Shown here piece after piece: positions 17,586-26,413 of a DNA stretch of 64,000 bases. The stretch's first letter is position 1, and each line of letters begins with the position of its first letter. Location: the NCBI GenBank assembly GCA_026392455.1, contig JAPLCB010000009.1, positions 248,001-312,000 on the forward strand. The letters are read 5' to 3'. Position numbers and translations under genes: made by a program. Origin of the DNA: Propionibacteriales bacterium. Lineage in GTDB: Bacteria; Actinomycetota; Actinomycetes; Propionibacteriales; Nocardioidaceae. The notes under the pieces are model-generated. The model saw only the letters and a program-made list of their open reading frames with translations, searched no databases and was not told the origin of the DNA.

Positions 17586-17628
17586 TGGTGCCGGGAGGCT
17601 GCGCGGGAGGGCGGCTCTCCCGGCACCA
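17586..17628 (-). terminator. Hairpin between the Ig-like gene and pstB
   Basis: Perfect 12-bp arms TGGTGCCGGGAG (17586-17597) and CTCCCGGCACCA (17617-17628), 19-nt loop. It lacks a U tract and ends just upstream of the pstB ribosome site, so it may be a terminator of the upstream gene, an attenuator or an mRNA stabiliser. An AT-rich stretch with a possible minus-strand -10 box TACAAT lies at about 17634-17639. Confidence 0.5.
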
Positions 17629-17654
17629 TCAGATTGTAATAAGAGTAACTTACT

Positions 17655-18866
17655 TTAGTTAGTCACCTTGATGGAAACCGGCGCCGCGTTGCTCGCGCCG
17701 ACCAGGCTGCTGCCGGCGTACTTCGCCACCAGCCGGTAGGTCCCGGCGGCCCGGAACTTGGGCAAGGTGATGGTGATCTTGCCGTTGGTCGCGGCGGTCA
17801 GCGTGACCGTCTTGAGCAGCTTGCTGCCGACGTAGATCCGGATCGTCCCGGTCGGCTTAAGGACGCCCGCGGCCTTGACGGTGACGATGATCCTCGGAGC
17901 GACCGCCTTCCTGATCGGCGTCGCGTAGATCTTGCCGACGGTCGTCGAGATCGCCTTGCTGACCACGACGTTCTTGGGAGCCGCCTGGCTCGCCGCGATC
18001 GTCCCGGTGCCGCCGTACTTGACCGTCAGCGCACTGGTTCCCGGCACCAGCTTCGTTCCGGGGACCGTGATCGTCGCCTTCCCCAGACCGGTACTGGTCA
18101 ACGCCTTGCTGGCGAGCAGCGTCGCACCCTTGAAGACCGACACGGTGCCGGTCGGACTCGGGGTCCCGGCGACGGTCACCGTCGCGCTGACGTTGAACGC
18201 GGTGCCGTACCGGGCCTTGGTGGGAACCACCGAGGCCGTCGTCGACGGCGTCAGGTTCACCGGCGACGCAGCGATCGCCCAGCTGGAACCAGTGACCTTG
18301 ATGTACGTCGAGGCGTACGTCGTCCCGACGCCCTTGGCATTGCCGGTGCGCAGACGGATCTCGTAGACCCCTGCGAAACCGGTGGCGCTCGACGTGTTCG
18401 GGTACGCCGCGATGTAGTCGGCGAGCGACTCGCTACCGGCCGTCCCCTTGACCGCCGGGTCCGCGCCGATCACGCCGGGAGCGCCGGAGACCGGGTACGC
18501 GTTCGCCCCGGTCAGCTGGGACCCGGTCCAGGCGCCCTGGACCAGGCTCGGGTTCGCGGTGTAGGCGAACAGCGAGGCGTGGGTGTCCCCGGCGCGGAGG
18601 TCTCCGTCCACCGAGGCGTACGGGACGAAGGGCTTGGCAGCGACCAGCCCGGAGGTGATCTCAGCCCCCGCCGCGTCGTAGAACTTCAGCGGGGTGGCCG
18701 AACGGTCCGGGTTGGCGGTCACGGTGGTCTCGTCGGCGCTGTACCAGGCGAGCGCGTCGGGGTCTCCGGTGAATCCGGCCGCGAACGCGGCACCAGCGGC
18801 GGCCGTGGTGGCGAACAGGGCGAGCCCTGCTACTACTGCCCACGGCTTGCGAAGTCGTGTCTTCAC
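17655..18866 (-). CDS. Secreted protein with two bacterial Ig-like repeats
   Basis: 403 residues from the GTG at 18864-18866 (VKTRLRKPWAV), with a GAGAGG-type site upstream; the longer frame runs through the neighbouring gene. A signal peptide (VVAGLALFATTAAAGAAFAA) is followed by a domain (about 28-210) related to the protein encoded at 18940-19575: both have a SLADYIAAYP/TLADFTAAYP motif, then YEIRLRTG and YVQLRLVVG. Two Big_3_5-type Ig-like repeats follow (SPTGTVSVFKGATLLASKAL and KPTGTIRIYVGSKLLKTVTL). There is no LPxTG signal or C-terminal TM, so it is either released or held non-covalently. It lies inside the Pst-like locus, and its role there is unknown. Confidence 0.75.
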   Translation of the reverse strand: MKTRLRKPWAVVAGLALFATTAAAGAAFAAGFTGDPDALAWYSADETTVTANPDRSATPLKFYDAAGAEITSGLVAAKPFVPYASVDGDLRAGDTHASLFAYTANPSLVQGAWTGSQLTGANAYPVSGAPGVIGADPAVKGTAGSESLADYIAAYPNTSSATGFAGVYEIRLRTGNAKGVGTTYASTYIKVTGSSWAIAASPVNLTPSTTASVVPTKARYGTAFNVSATVTVAGTPSPTGTVSVFKGATLLASKALTSTGLGKATITVPGTKLVPGTSALTVKYGGTGTIAASQAAPKNVVVSKAISTTVGKIYATPIRKAVAPRIIVTVKAAGVLKPTGTIRIYVGSKLLKTVTLTAATNGKITITLPKFRAAGTYRLVAKYAGSSLVGASNAAPVSIKVTN

Positions 18867-18939
18867 GATGTTCCTCTCAAAGGATCTGGATGGATCACTC
18901 GGTCGGTCGAGCGATCCGGGAGCTTGTTCTGGGACTGCG

Positions 18940-19575
18940 TCACGGCACTGGGTTCCGGGCTGTCTGGGCCGTGCCCCGACAGTCGCCGCCACCACCGGTG
19001 ACGAGCTCCCAGCGGTCGCCGTCGATGCGGACGTCGGCGGTGTCGTACTTGGCGCGCGGTGGCGCCCCAACGCCGCCCACGACCAGGCGGAGCTGGACGT
19101 AGCCGTCCCAGGTCGCCGGGTAGGCAGCCGTGAAGTCGGCCAGGGTGGTGGACCTGTCGCTGATCCGCGCGAACGGGTGCGCGACATCGGTCACCGTGGT
19201 CGCCTTCGTGAGGAGCCCACCGCTGAATTCCTCGGGCGAGACGCCTTCGCGTGGTTGGTAGGCCAGCAACGTGGCGGTCCCTCCCTGGGCGTACTGTCCG
19301 TCGACCGCGGTCGAACCCACGACCAGGTCGGCGAACGGTGCGTCCTTGGTGGAGCCTCGGGTCACTTCCGACCCGTCGACGTTGCAGAACGTCAACGTGC
19401 CGGTCGCGGCAGGATCGGTGTACGGCGCCTCGGGGTCCTGGTGGACCACGAACCAGCCGGTCGCGAGCCCGACGAGCACACCCGCCGCCGCGATCGCGAT
19501 CCAGACCTTGGTCCGGTCCGCGCGCGCGGGTGCGACGGCCTGGTCAGGACCTTCGCTCTCGGTGGATGTACTCAT
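18940..19575 (-). CDS. Single-pass membrane protein related to the neighbouring Ig-like protein
   Basis: 211 residues. The cytoplasmic N terminus is followed by one TM near residues 23-45 (VWIAIAAAGVLVGLATGWFVV) and an extracytoplasmic domain of about 160 residues. The domain parallels the N-terminal domain of the downstream Ig-like protein (TLADFTAAYPATWDGYVQLRLVVGG against SLADYIAAYPNTSSATGFAGVYEIRLRTG), so the two genes probably arose by duplication. It starts at an ATG 41 bp after the SBP-like gene and is probably co-transcribed with it. No catalytic motif seen. Confidence 0.65.
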   Translation of the reverse strand: MSTSTESEGPDQAVAPARADRTKVWIAIAAAGVLVGLATGWFVVHQDPEAPYTDPAATGTLTFCNVDGSEVTRGSTKDAPFADLVVGSTAVDGQYAQGGTATLLAYQPREGVSPEEFSGGLLTKATTVTDVAHPFARISDRSTTLADFTAAYPATWDGYVQLRLVVGGVGAPPRAKYDTADVRIDGDRWELVTGGGGDCRGTAQTARNPVP

Positions 19576-19616
19576 CGGTGCTCGCTCTCGGCGCAGTGGT
19601 GGACGTCGGGTCAGGA

Positions 19617-20921
19617 TCAGGGGGTGCCCTTGTCGACGTACGCCGGCGTGATGCCCGCGGCCGTCAGGAGCGCCTGCCCGGCCTCGGTCTGGACGAACGG
19701 TGCCGGACCGTCAGGGTTGTAGAAGAGCGCCTGCACCCAGTTCAAGGTGCTGCCCGGCTGCCACGGGGCCGTCGACTGGTAGTCGGAGTCACGGAAGATC
19801 GCGTTGTACGGGAAGTCCACGACGAACGACGAGGCGCCACCGGTCTGGTTGGTGCCGTTCTCGTCGAGCAGCTTCAGGCCGGCCACGCTGAGCGGGGTAC
19901 GACTGGCGGCGGTGTAGGAGTTCGCCCCCGCCGTGCCGTTGACGGTCGGGTCGACGTAGTAGCCGTTCTGCAGCAGGCGGAACCGACCCCGCGGGAACGG
20001 GACGATGGTGTTCTGCTTGTCGGTGTTGCTGGCCAGGCCGGTGATCACGGTGGGGTCGTTCTGCTGCACCTGGCGACGGTTCGGGTTGGTGATGTAGTTG
20101 GTGACGAAGGCGTTCTTCTCCGCCGTGGTCCCGAACGCCTGGCCCCAGTACGCCGCGAGCGGGCGCAGGAACACGTCGCGCATCCCGGCCGAGGCCGGCA
20201 GTGTCAGCGGCAGGATCGTGTCGGTCCCGGTCCCACCGACGGCGTCCCAGGTGAGCACCGGGGTGTCGTCGGCCTTCTTGCCGCGGTAGATCCAGGCGAC
20301 CTGCTCGACGGTCAGCGTGGAGGGCGCGTGGGTGTCGGTCGAGGTCAGGATCAGGTCCTTGTCGAGACCGATCTGGACGGTGTGGATGGTGCCGACACCA
20401 GCAGCGCCAGCGGCGGTGGCGCCCTGGGCCGCGGTCGGCAGGTTGGGGCTGCGAGCGACGTCGATCCAGTGATTGGTGCCGTCCTGCAGCAGTGCGGTGA
20501 TGCCGCCGTTCCCACCGGAAGGACGGACCTCGTTCGGCGCGCCGGCGGCCAGGGTGGCGGCCGGGTTGAGCACCTTGATGTCGTTGAGCTTGACGTAGTC
20601 CTCGTTACCGGCGACGCCGTCGAGGCTGCCCGAGTAGGTGTTGGACGAGGCCGGGTCGACGTACGCGGTGCGGCCCTGGGCGTCCCCGGAGGAGTCGAAG
20701 CTGACCAGCCGCCACTTGTTGCCGGCGGTGTTGAACCCCGGGAGGGCGCCGTACCCGTCGGCCAGGAAGTTGAAGGCGTTCTGCTGGATGTCCGAGCCCA
20801 CCGTCACGACGTCCTTGGGCTGCGGCGCCAGGTCGGCCTCGGCGGGCGCCTGCGCCAGCAGGGCTCCGATGGTTGCCAGACCGACGACGGATACGCCGAG
20901 GGCCTTCCTCTTTTTGTGCAT
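19617..20921 (-). CDS. Secreted PstS-like substrate-binding protein
   Basis: 434 residues with a signal peptide (KKRKALGVSVVGLATIGALLAQAPAEA). The mature start VVTVGSDIQQNAFNFLADGY resembles the first strand and anion-binding loop of PstS-type periplasmic binding proteins. LTVEQVAWIYRGKKADDTPVLTWDAVGG corresponds to the family's IFTGKITNW region, and FPRGRFRLLQNGYYVDPT lies in the second lobe. There is no lipobox or C-terminal anchor, so it is probably soluble or bound to partner proteins. A leader of about 130 bp with AT-rich sequence precedes it, so it may have its own promoter within the locus. Confidence 0.7.
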   Translation of the reverse strand: MHKKRKALGVSVVGLATIGALLAQAPAEADLAPQPKDVVTVGSDIQQNAFNFLADGYGALPGFNTAGNKWRLVSFDSSGDAQGRTAYVDPASSNTYSGSLDGVAGNEDYVKLNDIKVLNPAATLAAGAPNEVRPSGGNGGITALLQDGTNHWIDVARSPNLPTAAQGATAAGAAGVGTIHTVQIGLDKDLILTSTDTHAPSTLTVEQVAWIYRGKKADDTPVLTWDAVGGTGTDTILPLTLPASAGMRDVFLRPLAAYWGQAFGTTAEKNAFVTNYITNPNRRQVQQNDPTVITGLASNTDKQNTIVPFPRGRFRLLQNGYYVDPTVNGTAGANSYTAASRTPLSVAGLKLLDENGTNQTGGASSFVVDFPYNAIFRDSDYQSTAPWQPGSTLNWVQALFYNPDGPAPFVQTEAGQALLTAAGITPAYVDKGTP

Positions 20922-21057
20922 TGCCTTGCCTTTCTTAGTTAACTCAGTCGAGTTTGAGATCGCGAAGGGCCGCGAGCTCAGAAGTTCGAGGGGGGTGTGC
21001 AGACCTTACGGGCTCACGGATTGATTGTGTAGTAAGTCTTGCATCTTGGTACACATT
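20922..21057 (-). promoter_or_regulatory. AT-rich leader of the SBP-like gene, possible internal promoter
   Basis: Contains the palindrome AGTTAACT (20937-20944) within TTTCTTAGTTAACT, a stretch GATTGTGTAGTAAGTC and a purine-rich site before the ATG. TTTCTTAGT also occurs upstream of pstC at 28714-28722. No PHO-box direct repeat of the Streptomyces type (GTTCACC) was recognised. Confidence 0.35.
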
Positions 21058-21972
21058 TCAGATCAATGCTGGAAGGAGGCGGGAAACCAGGGACGAAACC
21101 ATCCAGAGCACGGCCAGGACCGCCGGCAGACCGGTGACCCAGGCTCCGACCCGCGACCAGCGGAACCAGGCCCAGACCGCACCGATCAGCGCCAGCACCA
21201 ACAGCTGCACCGCCACGGCGAGCAACGCCAGCTGCCCGGTACTCGCGCGGGCCCTCATCCCGATCCCCTGCGGATCCGGACCGGTCACCGGGCCGGCCAC
21301 CACCGGCTTGCCGAGCAGCTTCGCGTCGACGTAGAGCACCTCGGAAGGACGCAACGAGGAGAGCCACCCGTCACCCACCGAGGTGACCAGCGACAGCCGG
21401 GCCTCGCCGGGTGCGGGAGCAGCGATCTCCTCCCCCTCGGTCCGGTTCCCGGTGACCTCGAAGGTGAACTCACCCTGACCGGTCGTGACCCGGATGTCGT
21501 CGCCCGCGCGGAGCTCGTCGATCCGCCCGAACGGGGCGCCGAAGGTCAAGGACCGACCGGTCACCACGCTCCAGCCGGCCTGCCCGGGGAGCACCGTCCC
21601 GAGTGCGTGGCCCGGACCCTGCTTCAGCTGCTCGCTGCGGCCACCCTCGACGACCACGAGGTTGTCGACCCCCACGTCGGGGATGCTCAGCAGCGCCACC
21701 GGTTCACCGGCGACGATCGGAGCCCCGACCGGTGCCGTGCCCTCGGCGAGCTGCGAGCGCAGCTCGTTGTAGAGGCGGTCCTGGTCGTGGGACTTCTCGA
21801 AACCGCTGAGCACCAGGAGGTAGACCAGCATCCAGGCGAGCAGGATCGCCAGCGCCAGCATCACCGGGCTGAGCAGGGCCGGCAGGTCAGCGCGCCGGTC
21901 GCCGCCGGGAGGCGACGCGTCGATCTCCCCGGCGTGCACCTCGGTGGTCGCGGGCGGGGTCAGCGTGCTCAT
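21058..21972 (-). CDS. Sortase-fold membrane protein lacking catalytic residues (pseudosortase)
   Basis: 304 residues: an N-terminal TM near 37-57 (VMLALAILLAWMLVYLLVLSG), a class E/F sortase-like domain at about 88-222, and two C-terminal TMs (247-268 and about 278-298). The fold is recognisable from IPDVGVDNLVVVEG, QGPGHALGTVLPGQAGWSVV and FGAPFGRIDELRAGDDIRV. The catalytic His of the GH(R) motif is replaced by Arg at about 140 (VTGRSLTFG), the catalytic Cys of TLxTC by Ser at about 198 (LSLVTSVGD), and the usual Arg before the last strand is not seen. Transpeptidase activity is therefore unlikely. The start overlaps the stop of the upstream gene (ATGA at 21969-21972). Confidence 0.75.
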   Translation of the reverse strand: MSTLTPPATTEVHAGEIDASPPGGDRRADLPALLSPVMLALAILLAWMLVYLLVLSGFEKSHDQDRLYNELRSQLAEGTAPVGAPIVAGEPVALLSIPDVGVDNLVVVEGGRSEQLKQGPGHALGTVLPGQAGWSVVTGRSLTFGAPFGRIDELRAGDDIRVTTGQGEFTFEVTGNRTEGEEIAAPAPGEARLSLVTSVGDGWLSSLRPSEVLYVDAKLLGKPVVAGPVTGPDPQGIGMRARASTGQLALLAVAVQLLVLALIGAVWAWFRWSRVGAWVTGLPAVLAVLWMVSSLVSRLLPALI

Positions 21973-24776
21973 CGTCGTACCCTCCGCAGCCCGTCACGGA
22001 CCAGGGCGCTGACCTCCGCGGCGATCGCGCGACGGTGCGGCAGCAGCCGCAGACCTGCACCGCCGACCAACGAGGCGAACAGCAGCCCGAAAGCGACCAG
22101 GAACCCGAGGTTGCCCAGCGGCGAGTAGTCCCGCTTGGTCTTCACCAGCTGGATCGGCGCCGTGACCGTGGCGGCCGGGCCGGCCTGCGGCTGACCCGGG
22201 TTCGGCGAGACAGCGACGTCGGGGAGCACCCCGGTGCCGCCGCCCGGTCCGGCCACCGGGGTGGTCGGCGCCGGCGTCGGGTCGACCGCGGGGGCCGCCT
22301 CGAACGCGGTGCTGCACTTCCCGGCCGGCCCGCTGCTGCCCGGCAGCTGACCGGTCTGCGCCTTGACCAGTCGCGAGGCCCGGACCGTGTAGGCCCGGAG
22401 CACCTCCAGGCCGCTGGCCGCGGTGATCGGCAGGTACCCGGCCGGCAGCTCACCGTTCGCGGAGCCTGCCTCCTGGCCGGTGGTCGCGGCGTAGCAGAGG
22501 AAACGGGAAAGCTTCCCGGCCGCCTCCGGCTCGACACCCTCGGTCGGGACGTCGGCGAAGACCGGGACCAGACCCGGGTACGCCGTGGCCCCGCCACCGG
22601 AGCGCAGCGCGGAGTAGTCGAACGTCCACGCCCCCGCGTCGTCCGGCTTGATGTACTTGGCCGCGTTCCGCAGCCCGGCCGGGTCCGGGTAGACGAAGCT
22701 CCGACCGGCCCCGTCGTCGAACCGCTCGCCCGCCGGGACGGTCGAGGTGGTCTGCAAGGACGCGAGCCGCAGGTTGTAGCGGGCGGCGGCCGACAGGGTC
22801 GACAGCCCCAGCACCATCCGCGAACCGACGAGCTGGCGACCGAGCTTCTTCAGACCCAGACGGCTGATGTCACCGCGATCCCCCGCCTCGCAGGCAAAGT
22901 TCACCGCCGACAGTGCGTACTGGATGTTCAGCGCGATCGACCCGAGGTTCGCCGTGGGGTTCGAGACCAGGCCCAGGACCGGCGAGGGGCTGTTGGAGTA
23001 GCAGAAGTTCCTGTCGCTGGCGATGAACGAGTCCGGTGCGATCCAGGTGTCCAGCTGCGGCCAGGCCTCGGTCGGCAGCTCGATGTCCTTGTACGCCGGG
23101 TTCACCTTCATCCCCCACGGGTCCGGGGTGCCGTCCAACCACGCCCGGGCCTCGGGATCGGAGTCCAGGAAACGGGTCACCGACCACATCAGGTCGGAGT
23201 CGGCCGAGAGGATCTGGACGGTGGCTGCGGTCGCGTTGGCCGAGTCCGCCTTCATCCCGGGGTTGAGGGCCTTGAACTCCGGGTCCACGGTGATGTTCAT
23301 CGGGTTCCCGGCCAGAGCCGCGTAGTCGGTCCGGACGATGTCGAGCGCCGGGTACGACTGGCTGAGCAGCTTGGCGAGCAGCCGGCCGTTGAGGCGCAGC
23401 GACTCCCGGGGCGACTTGTCGGCGTTGTCGACGTTGAAGACCACACCGAAGCCACCGACCGCGATCGGCGCCTGCACCGTGGGGCGCGTGGGCGACTCCA
23501 GCGGCTGCGACCCGAGAGCGGCCTCGATGTTGCCGACCGCGAGCAGGTTGCGCGAGGCCACCTCCGAGGACTGGACGTGCACGAACGGGAAGAGGCCCTT
23601 GTCGGTGCAGAAGCGCGGTTGCCAGGAAGCGGTCAGCTCGTTGAGGACGACCGACCCGTAGACCGGCTGCGGCTTGCCGCCGCCGACGACCTTGCAGATC
23701 GAGTCCGAACCGGCGAAGCTCAGCGGCACCGTGATCCGGTTGTGCCAGTTCGACGGCGCCCACCACAGCGCACCCGCGGTCGCGAGGTTCGTCTCGACTG
23801 CGTCGGTGTGCTCCTGACCGGCTCCGTAGGCATCGGGCCGGGCGCACTGAGCGGCTGCCTCGGTCGCCTCGGCCTCGGTCGGCCGAGCCGCGACCGGCAG
23901 CTTGGTGCCGTACGGGTCGCAGCTGATCCCGACCACCGGGACGGCCACCAGCGAGCAGTCCACGGTGCTGGTGCAGCCGAGCGAGGCGTTCTCGCTGGAG
24001 GTCCACACCGCGAAGTCGGCACTGCCGCTGCCGTCGGCCTTGGTGACGCCGTAGGTGGTGTTGCTGGGCAGGCTCCCGGACCCGACCTCGTCGGACTCCG
24101 GCGCCATTCCGACACAGTCGGCCAGCGGGGTCGGACCGCCCTGGTACACGGTGCCGTTCTTGGCGATGAACGGCAGCCACCGCTCGGCCGGCGCGAGCCG
24201 GCCGCAGGCGTCCGGCCGCGGCTCGGGCTCTCCGACGTGCCGTTCGCGCTCGGCGGCGGTCGCGAACGCGTCCGAGCGCCAGGCCGGCCAGCGGGTGGAG
24301 GTGTCCTTGCGGAACCGCTCCTGGGCTGTCTGGGTCCAGCAGGTCTCCGGTCGGACCCTGGTCTGCCCGCGACCCGGGTTCTCAACACCTCGGCACTGCA
24401 GCAGCACGAATGGATACTCGACACCGACTCCGGCCCCGGAGTGCACGTCGCTGACCAGGCCACCGCTGGGATGCGCTCCCGTCCACCGGACGGCCACCTC
24501 CTGGCGCCCACGGAGGTTCGTGGTCTGCGACACGGTCAGCTTGACGTCGTAGTCGGCCACCGTCGTCACCGTGTCGTCAGCCGCGATCGCGGTCCGCGCG
24601 ATCTTCTTCGTCTGGCTGAAGGCAACCGCGCCAGCCGCGTCGGCCGCACCGGTGGTCGACGTGACCACCGGGGCGAAGACGATCCCGCCGGCGGCGAACA
24701 GCACCGCCACCAGCACCAGGGCGATCCGGGCCTGGGCGCCGCTCGGCAGCGCGCGTGCTCGCGACAGCAGGCTCAT
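21969..24776 (-). CDS. Large surface protein with PstS-like segments and C-terminal TM
   Basis: 935 residues from the ATG at 24774-24776 (GGGGAG 5 nt upstream; a GTG one codon earlier is possible). A signal segment (ARIALVLVAVLFAAGGIVFAP) leads into about 850 extracellular residues and a C-terminal TM near 885-907 (LGNLGFLVAFGLLFASLVGGAG) with a basic cytoplasmic tail. The middle contains binding-protein features: APIAVGGFGVVFNVDNADK and LRLNGRLLAKLLSQSYP resemble the lobe-crossing strand and IFTGKI region of PstS. At least a dozen cysteines suggest disulphides. A Pro/Gly-rich stalk precedes the TM. It overlaps pstS at its start and the pseudosortase gene at its end. Function unknown, probably ligand capture or sensing at the cell surface. 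Confidence 0.75.
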   Translation of the reverse strand: MSLLSRARALPSGAQARIALVLVAVLFAAGGIVFAPVVTSTTGAADAAGAVAFSQTKKIARTAIAADDTVTTVADYDVKLTVSQTTNLRGRQEVAVRWTGAHPSGGLVSDVHSGAGVGVEYPFVLLQCRGVENPGRGQTRVRPETCWTQTAQERFRKDTSTRWPAWRSDAFATAAERERHVGEPEPRPDACGRLAPAERWLPFIAKNGTVYQGGPTPLADCVGMAPESDEVGSGSLPSNTTYGVTKADGSGSADFAVWTSSENASLGCTSTVDCSLVAVPVVGISCDPYGTKLPVAARPTEAEATEAAAQCARPDAYGAGQEHTDAVETNLATAGALWWAPSNWHNRITVPLSFAGSDSICKVVGGGKPQPVYGSVVLNELTASWQPRFCTDKGLFPFVHVQSSEVASRNLLAVGNIEAALGSQPLESPTRPTVQAPIAVGGFGVVFNVDNADKSPRESLRLNGRLLAKLLSQSYPALDIVRTDYAALAGNPMNITVDPEFKALNPGMKADSANATAATVQILSADSDLMWSVTRFLDSDPEARAWLDGTPDPWGMKVNPAYKDIELPTEAWPQLDTWIAPDSFIASDRNFCYSNSPSPVLGLVSNPTANLGSIALNIQYALSAVNFACEAGDRGDISRLGLKKLGRQLVGSRMVLGLSTLSAAARYNLRLASLQTTSTVPAGERFDDGAGRSFVYPDPAGLRNAAKYIKPDDAGAWTFDYSALRSGGGATAYPGLVPVFADVPTEGVEPEAAGKLSRFLCYAATTGQEAGSANGELPAGYLPITAASGLEVLRAYTVRASRLVKAQTGQLPGSSGPAGKCSTAFEAAPAVDPTPAPTTPVAGPGGGTGVLPDVAVSPNPGQPQAGPAATVTAPIQLVKTKRDYSPLGNLGFLVAFGLLFASLVGGAGLRLLPHRRAIAAEVSALVRDGLRRVRR

Positions 24777-26413
24777 CACAGCTCCCCGCGCCGTCGGACC
24801 AGGCGGCTGACGCCGACCGGGGTGACAACGGCCCCGAGGAACAGGCCGATCACCAGCAGGGTCAGCACCGCGGAGGTTCCGTCGGACTGGCCGGCGTCCA
24901 GGGTGGTCGGCACGATCACGGCGTCGCCGGCCTGCGCAATCTGCCCCGAGGCCGGCACCAGGAGCCCGGTCACCGGGTCCTGGACCAGCCCGCCGGCACC
25001 ACCGGTCGCCCCGGTCGCGCCCGTCGTACCGGTGCCGGTCCCGTTGGTACCGGTGCCGGCACTGCCGGTCCCAGCCTTGGTGCCGGTCGATCCCGGGTTG
25101 CTGTTGAAAGAACCAACACCCTCGGCGCAGGGGTCCGCTCCGATCTTGTCGCAGGCCGGAGGCTGCGGGGCGATCTGCGCCAGGTGGTTCACGTTGGGCT
25201 TGCCCGCGATGAAGGTCGGGTTGTTGCAGGTGCTGACGTCACGCCTGGTCAGGTCGACCGCCGGGTCCGCCTTCTTGATCTTCGCGATCTGCTCGAACCC
25301 GGCCTTGACCAGGTTGATCGGCAACGGCGAGTACCCGACCGGACCGATCTCGGACTGCCCCTGGCAGATCGAGTAGTAGAGGAAGTCGGCGAGCGTCTGC
25401 CGCTTCGGGGTCGAGCTCAACCGCTTGTCGTCGGCTGCGGTCGGGATGATCGCGTAGACGTAGGAGGACAGCGCGTAGGTCCGCTTGTCGGGGTTGACGT
25501 AGACCCGGTCAAGCTTCTGGGTCAGGTAGTTGGGGTCGGCCGGATTGTTGTTGATCTGGGCCGCGGTCAGCGCGACCGCCACGTTGTACTGCGTCGGCAA
25601 CGTGTAGTAGCCGGCCTTGTTGAGCAGCTTGGCAACCGGGAAGTTCGCCATCAGCGGGTAGGAGTACTCCTCCATCGCGATCGAACCGACGGCGTTCTCG
25701 GACTTCACGTAGTTCATGACGCCGTCCGACCCGGTCTGCGCCTTCTGCGGTCCGTTGGCGGCACCGCAGTTCGTCGGGTAGTAGTCGGTCGGTGCGGCCT
25801 TTCCGTTGCAGGCCTTCCAGATCGCCGGGTACTCCTTGGTCAACCACGTCGTGAACTGGTTGGTGACACCGGCCCCGTCGGCGCGCACCACCGGGATGAT
25901 CGGGATGGACGGCAGCGTGCGGCCGTTGTTGTCCGCGGAGATCTGCGGGTCGTTCCAGTTGGTGATCTTGTTGGTGAAGATCTTCGCGACGGTCTCGCCG
26001 GACAGCCGCAGGTTGCGGATCGCCTTGCCGCCGACCTTGACGTTGTACGGGAACGACGTCCCGCCGGCGACGACCGGGAGGTAGGCGAACGAACGTCCGC
26101 CGGAGTTGTCGGGCGCGCCCGTGGTCGGGTCCTGACCCCGGTACGGCGAGTCGGTGACGCCGAAGTCGGTCGACTTGTTCGCGTAGTCCTTGCGCCCCTG
26201 GGCGGCACCATTCGCGGTGTAGACGACCTGGAGTCCCTGGTTCTCGACGTCAGCCACCCACTGGTTGATGGCGTTGGCCGCCCAGCTCGACCCGGAGCCC
26301 TGGATCAGCGCGTGCGCGGCAGCGGCCTGCGCGCCGCTGGGCCCGACCAGCAGCGCCAGGATCCCTGACAGCGCGACCGCTCCGGTGCGCAACAACCTCC
26401 GCGAGCCGATCAT
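24776..26413 (-). CDS. pstS: PstS phosphate-binding protein with C-terminal membrane anchor
   Basis: 545 residues, starting at the ATG 26411-26413 that overlaps the pstA stop (ATGA). Signal peptide: TGAVALSGILALLVGPSGAQA. The binding domain, about residues 30-390, has IQGSGSSWAANAINQWV (phosphate loop), STDFGVTDSPYRGQDP, VAKIFTNKITNWNDPQI, and SDGVMNYVKSENAVGSIAMEEYSY. A Gly/Thr-rich stalk follows (GTGSAGTGTNGTGTGTTGAT). A TM at the end (AVLTLLVIGLFLGAVVTPVG) replaces the usual lipobox anchor. PstS proteins are normally about 370 residues, so the stalk and anchor are unusual. It delivers substrate to PstC-PstA. Confidence 0.9.
   Translation of the reverse strand: MIGSRRLLRTGAVALSGILALLVGPSGAQAAAAHALIQGSGSSWAANAINQWVADVENQGLQVVYTANGAAQGRKDYANKSTDFGVTDSPYRGQDPTTGAPDNSGGRSFAYLPVVAGGTSFPYNVKVGGKAIRNLRLSGETVAKIFTNKITNWNDPQISADNNGRTLPSIPIIPVVRADGAGVTNQFTTWLTKEYPAIWKACNGKAAPTDYYPTNCGAANGPQKAQTGSDGVMNYVKSENAVGSIAMEEYSYPLMANFPVAKLLNKAGYYTLPTQYNVAVALTAAQINNNPADPNYLTQKLDRVYVNPDKRTYALSSYVYAIIPTAADDKRLSSTPKRQTLADFLYYSICQGQSEIGPVGYSPLPINLVKAGFEQIAKIKKADPAVDLTRRDVSTCNNPTFIAGKPNVNHLAQIAPQPPACDKIGADPCAEGVGSFNSNPGSTGTKAGTGSAGTGTNGTGTGTTGATGATGGAGGLVQDPVTGLLVPASGQIAQAGDAVIVPTTLDAGQSDGTSAVLTLLVIGLFLGAVVTPVGVSRLVRRRGEL

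Noticed and set aside
18867-19187. An N-terminal extension of the Ig-like protein
   Set aside because: It would precede the signal peptide and overlaps the neighbouring gene; the GTG at 18866 has a ribosome site.
22035-25376. A 3.3-kb open frame on the plus strand opposite pstS and the 935-residue protein
   Set aside because: Its composition is that of a GC-rich antisense shadow, while the minus-strand frames have signal peptides, TM segments and PstS motifs.
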